DNA of 64,000 nt. It comes from Bacteroidia bacterium. Its GTDB lineage: Bacteria > Bacteroidota > Bacteroidia > B-17B0 > Aurantibacillaceae. Each line of letters starts with the position of its first letter. The stretch's first letter is position 1. The stretch is taken from assembly GCA_016787785.1 (NCBI GenBank), contig JAEUTO010000006.1:310001-374000 (forward strand), read 5' to 3'. Under the pieces are notes generated by a model. It searched no databases. It saw only the letters and a list, made by a program, of their open reading frames with translations, and had not been told where the DNA came from. Below, piece by piece: positions 62,063 through 64,000 of the stretch. A program made the position numbers and the translations under genes.

Positions 62063-62090
62063 ATTTATAATTTATAATTTAAAATTTCGA
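62063..62090. repeat. second heptanucleotide array before accC
   Basis: Four units of seven in the form ATTTATA, ATTTATA, ATTTAAA and ATTTCGA end 4 nt before the accC start codon. Confidence 0.7.
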
Positions 62091-62094
62091 AACT

Positions 62095-63438
62095 GTGTTT
62101 AAAAAAATATTAATAGCCAATCGTGGTGAAATTGCCCTAAGGGTAATTCGCACTTGTCGCGAAATGGGCATAAAAACGGTTGCTGTTTATTCAACCGCCG
62201 ATAAAGATTCTTTGCACGTAAAGTTTGCCGATGAAGCTGTTTGTATTGGACCACCTCCAAGTAAAGACAGTTACCTGAACATGGCCAGCATTATTGCTGC
62301 AGCCGAAATTACTAATGCAGATGCTATTCACCCGGGTTATGGTTTCTTAAGCGAGAATGCAAGATTTTCTGAGATCTGTCGCCAAAATAAAATAAAATTT
62401 ATTGGTGCCAGTCCTGAGATGATCAATCAAATGGGCGATAAGAGTAATGCAAAAGCAACGATGATCGCTGCCGGCGTACCTTGTGTGCCGGGTTCTGTAG
62501 GTTTATTAGAGAGTGCCGATCAGGGAAAAGAATTGGCAAAAGGAATTGGGTATCCTGTTATTATTAAGGCAACTGCCGGTGGTGGTGGAAAAGGGATGCG
62601 TATTATCTGGAAGGAAGAAGATTTTCAAACTGCATGGGATAGTGCTACGCACGAGGCAACAGCTGCCTTTGGCAATGGGGCCATGTACATGGAAAAATAT
62701 ATAGAAGAACCACGTCATATTGAAATTCAAATTGTAGGAGATCAACATGGCAAGGCTTGCCATTTAAGTGAGCGTGATTGTTCTATTCAACGCCGTCACC
62801 AAAAGTTGGTTGAAGAAACACCGTCGCCATTTATGACACCTGAATTGCGCGAGGCTATGGGCGATGCAGCCGTTAAAGCTGCTTTATCCATCGCTTATGA
62901 AGGAGTAGGTACAGTAGAATTTTTGGTTGACAAACACCGCAATTTTTATTTTATGGAAATGAACACCCGTATTCAGGTGGAACATCCCATAACAGAAGAA
63001 GTTATTAATTACGATCTTATACGCGAACAAATTTTAGTTGCAGCAGGTGTTCCTATTTCAGGAAAAAATTATTATCCGGTGTTGCATGCTATTGAGTGCC
63101 GTATCAACGCAGAAAATCCTTTCATGAATTTCGTTCCGTCTCCGGGGGTTATTACAACTTTACATACACCGGGTGGACATGGTATTCGTGTTGACTCGCA
63201 TGTTTACAGTGGTTACAGGATTCCGCCAAATTACGATAGTATGGTTGGAAAATTAATTACTGTTGCGCAAACGCGTGAAGAAGCAATTGCAAAAATGCAC
63301 CGCGCTTTAAGCGAATACGTAATTGAGGGTGTAAAAACAACAATTCCGTTCCACATCAAATTAATGCAGAACGAGGATTTTAAAGCAGGTAATTATACTA
63401 CCAAATTTATGGAGACCTGGGATTTTAAGAACGCCTAG
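62095..63438 (+). CDS. accC: acetyl-CoA carboxylase, biotin carboxylase subunit
   Basis: 447 residues with a GTG start (the family start [16 protein letters not shown] follows at once). ATP-grasp enzyme that carboxylates biotin on AccB with bicarbonate and ATP. The glycine-rich ATP loop [13 protein letters not shown] (about 158-170), [12 protein letters not shown], the metal-binding [14 protein letters not shown] (about 288-301) and the C-terminal biotin carboxylase domain ([21 protein letters not shown]) are all present. Downstream, a small secreted protein gene begins 5 nt after the stop. Confidence 0.97.
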   Translation: MFKKILIANRGEIALRVIRTCREMGIKTVAVYSTADKDSLHVKFADEAVCIGPPPSKDSYLNMASIIAAAEITNADAIHPGYGFLSENARFSEICRQNKIKFIGASPEMINQMGDKSNAKATMIAAGVPCVPGSVGLLESADQGKELAKGIGYPVIIKATAGGGGKGMRIIWKEEDFQTAWDSATHEATAAFGNGAMYMEKYIEEPRHIEIQIVGDQHGKACHLSERDCSIQRRHQKLVEETPSPFMTPELREAMGDAAVKAALSIAYEGVGTVEFLVDKHRNFYFMEMNTRIQVEHPITEEVINYDLIREQILVAAGVPISGKNYYPVLHAIECRINAENPFMNFVPSPGVITTLHTPGGHGIRVDSHVYSGYRIPPNYDSMVGKLITVAQTREEAIAKMHRALSEYVIEGVKTTIPFHIKLMQNEDFKAGNYTTKFMETWDFKNA

Positions 63439-63443
63439 TATCT

Positions 63444-63818
63444 ATGAAAAATATACTTAAACTTTCTTTCTTAATTATTTTAGCATTGCCTGTTTTTGTA
63501 AAGGCTCAGGACAAAACTTTTTTAAAGAAGTATGCCGGAACCTACCATATGTTGGTTAACGAACAGAAGGAAACAGGCACGTCAGACAAGTATATTCTTA
63601 AACCGGATGGCAGCGCAACATGGACAATGTTTACGGCTGCAAATAAATCAACCACAAAACAAGGTAAATGGTTGGCCGAGGAAGGTGTGATCCATTTAAA
63701 ATTTAGTCTTGGCCAGGAAGAAGGCGGAGATCTTTTAAGTGATTTTAATTTAAAGGATGGTGTGTTTAGAGCTGAGAATGTTTTTTTAAAGAAGGTTGTT
63801 GCTAAAGCAAAGAAATAA
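63444..63818 (+). CDS. secreted hypothetical protein, 124 aa
   Basis: Signal peptide 1-21 (ending VKAQ). The mature part looks like a small lipocalin or META-like beta fold: LKKYAGTYHMLVNEQKETGTSDKYILKPDGSATWTMFTAANK...GKWLAEEGVIHLKFSLG. Proteins with the 'KYAGTYHM..DGTATW..' pattern occur in Bacteroidota but have no known role. It is 5 nt after accC, likely on the same transcript although without a functional link. Followed by a terminator. Confidence 0.62.
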   Translation: MKNILKLSFLIILALPVFVKAQDKTFLKKYAGTYHMLVNEQKETGTSDKYILKPDGSATWTMFTAANKSTTKQGKWLAEEGVIHLKFSLGQEEGGDLLSDFNLKDGVFRAENVFLKKVVAKAKK

Positions 63819-63840
63819 AACTTAAAATTAAGAATAGTTA

Positions 63841-63872
63841 AAACCTTCACACATAGTGGAGGTTTTTTTATT
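63841..63872 (+). terminator. terminator after the accB-accC operon
   Basis: 10-bp stem AAACCTTCAC / GTGGAGGTTT with one G-T pair, 5-nt loop and seven T. Confidence 0.8.
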
Positions 63873-63901
63873 TCGGGTCGAACAGGAGAATAGTAATAAA
63901 C

Positions 63902-64000
63902 TCATTTATTATTTAGTAAAAGAAGAAGCCCAACCGACAATCCAAGATACAGTAAAAAAGCAGCTACTATAACACCAACAACCTTTAAATATTTTAAAGG
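63902..64000 (-). CDS. partial gene, membrane-spanning C-terminus
   Basis: The minus strand is open from the window edge to a TGA at 63902-63904 and codes for the last 32 residues of a protein: PLKYLKVVGVIVAAFLLYLG, then LSVGLLLLLNNK. One hydrophobic helix with a short polar end points to a membrane protein with a C-terminal helix. The beginning lies beyond the window, so no function can be given. It is convergent with the accC operon and separated from it by the terminator. Confidence 0.45.
   Translation of the reverse strand, partial: PLKYLKVVGVIVAAFLLYLGLSVGLLLLLNNK

Overview
The window is one contiguous piece of a low-GC Bacteroidota chromosome. The assignment rests on four secreted proteins with type IX secretion (T9SS) C-terminal sorting domains (one type B, three type A), a GldB-type gliding lipoprotein, a SusC/OMP-type outer-membrane receptor, the Bacteroidota promoter pattern (-33 TTTG, about 20 nt, -7 TAnnTTTG) in front of the initiator tRNA, and no consistent Shine-Dalgarno motifs. 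The lineage below phylum cannot be fixed from the sequence alone; a free-living gliding member of the Flavobacteriia/Sphingobacteriia side is a reasonable guess. There is no rRNA, CRISPR array, integrase or transposase. No gene-free stretch exceeds 300 bases.

Layout. 0-9.3 kb: era, initiator tRNA with its own promoter and terminator, a 2H phosphoesterase, an orphan phage/eCIS tail-tube (gp19) relative, a run of small genes with a GNAT-like protein and an anchored alpha/beta hydrolase, then a SiaC-like phosphoprotein followed by a TPR-PAS-PP2C phosphatase (a SiaA/SiaC-type signalling pair). 9.3-22 kb: a 1716-residue repeat adhesin (T9SS type B), a CDGSH iron-sulfur protein, a propeller-type LytS histidine kinase with its LytTR regulator, and a T9SS type A surface protein. 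22-34.3 kb: a TonB-receptor-like barrel, an M1 aminopeptidase, and a five-gene minus-strand operon running from leucyl aminopeptidase to a large propeller-caspase protein with an EF-hand. 34.4-44.7 kb: crcB, a queuosine-precursor transporter, rhomboid, Skp and a MazG-like gene, NlpC/P60, a fused alpha-keto-acid dehydrogenase E1, an LptF/G permease with tgt, and a HAD phosphatase. 44.8-50 kb: an overlapping glycosyltransferase - ECF sigma - rsmG operon and a gingipain-like C25 protease. 50-56.4 kb: aspartate kinase and the compact miaB - sigma-54 regulator - lptE - TPR gene - secG operon, interrupted by a small four-helix-bundle (23S IVS-type) gene flanked by inverted repeats. 56.6-64 kb: topA, gldB, an outer-membrane barrel, accB-accC and the start of a neighbouring minus-strand gene.

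Much of the window serves the cell envelope: LPS transport (lptE, LptF/G), secretion (secG, Skp, T9SS cargo), gliding (gldB) and surface proteases. The least expected structures are (i) short intergenic arrays of heptanucleotide repeats at several loci, two of which form the inverted ends of the four-helix-bundle element inside the miaB operon; (ii) the orphan tail-tube protein; (iii) the propeller-caspase-EF-hand protein in an operon with a peptidase; and (iv) several -7 boxes placed only 3-6 nt before an ATG, which suggests leaderless messages.
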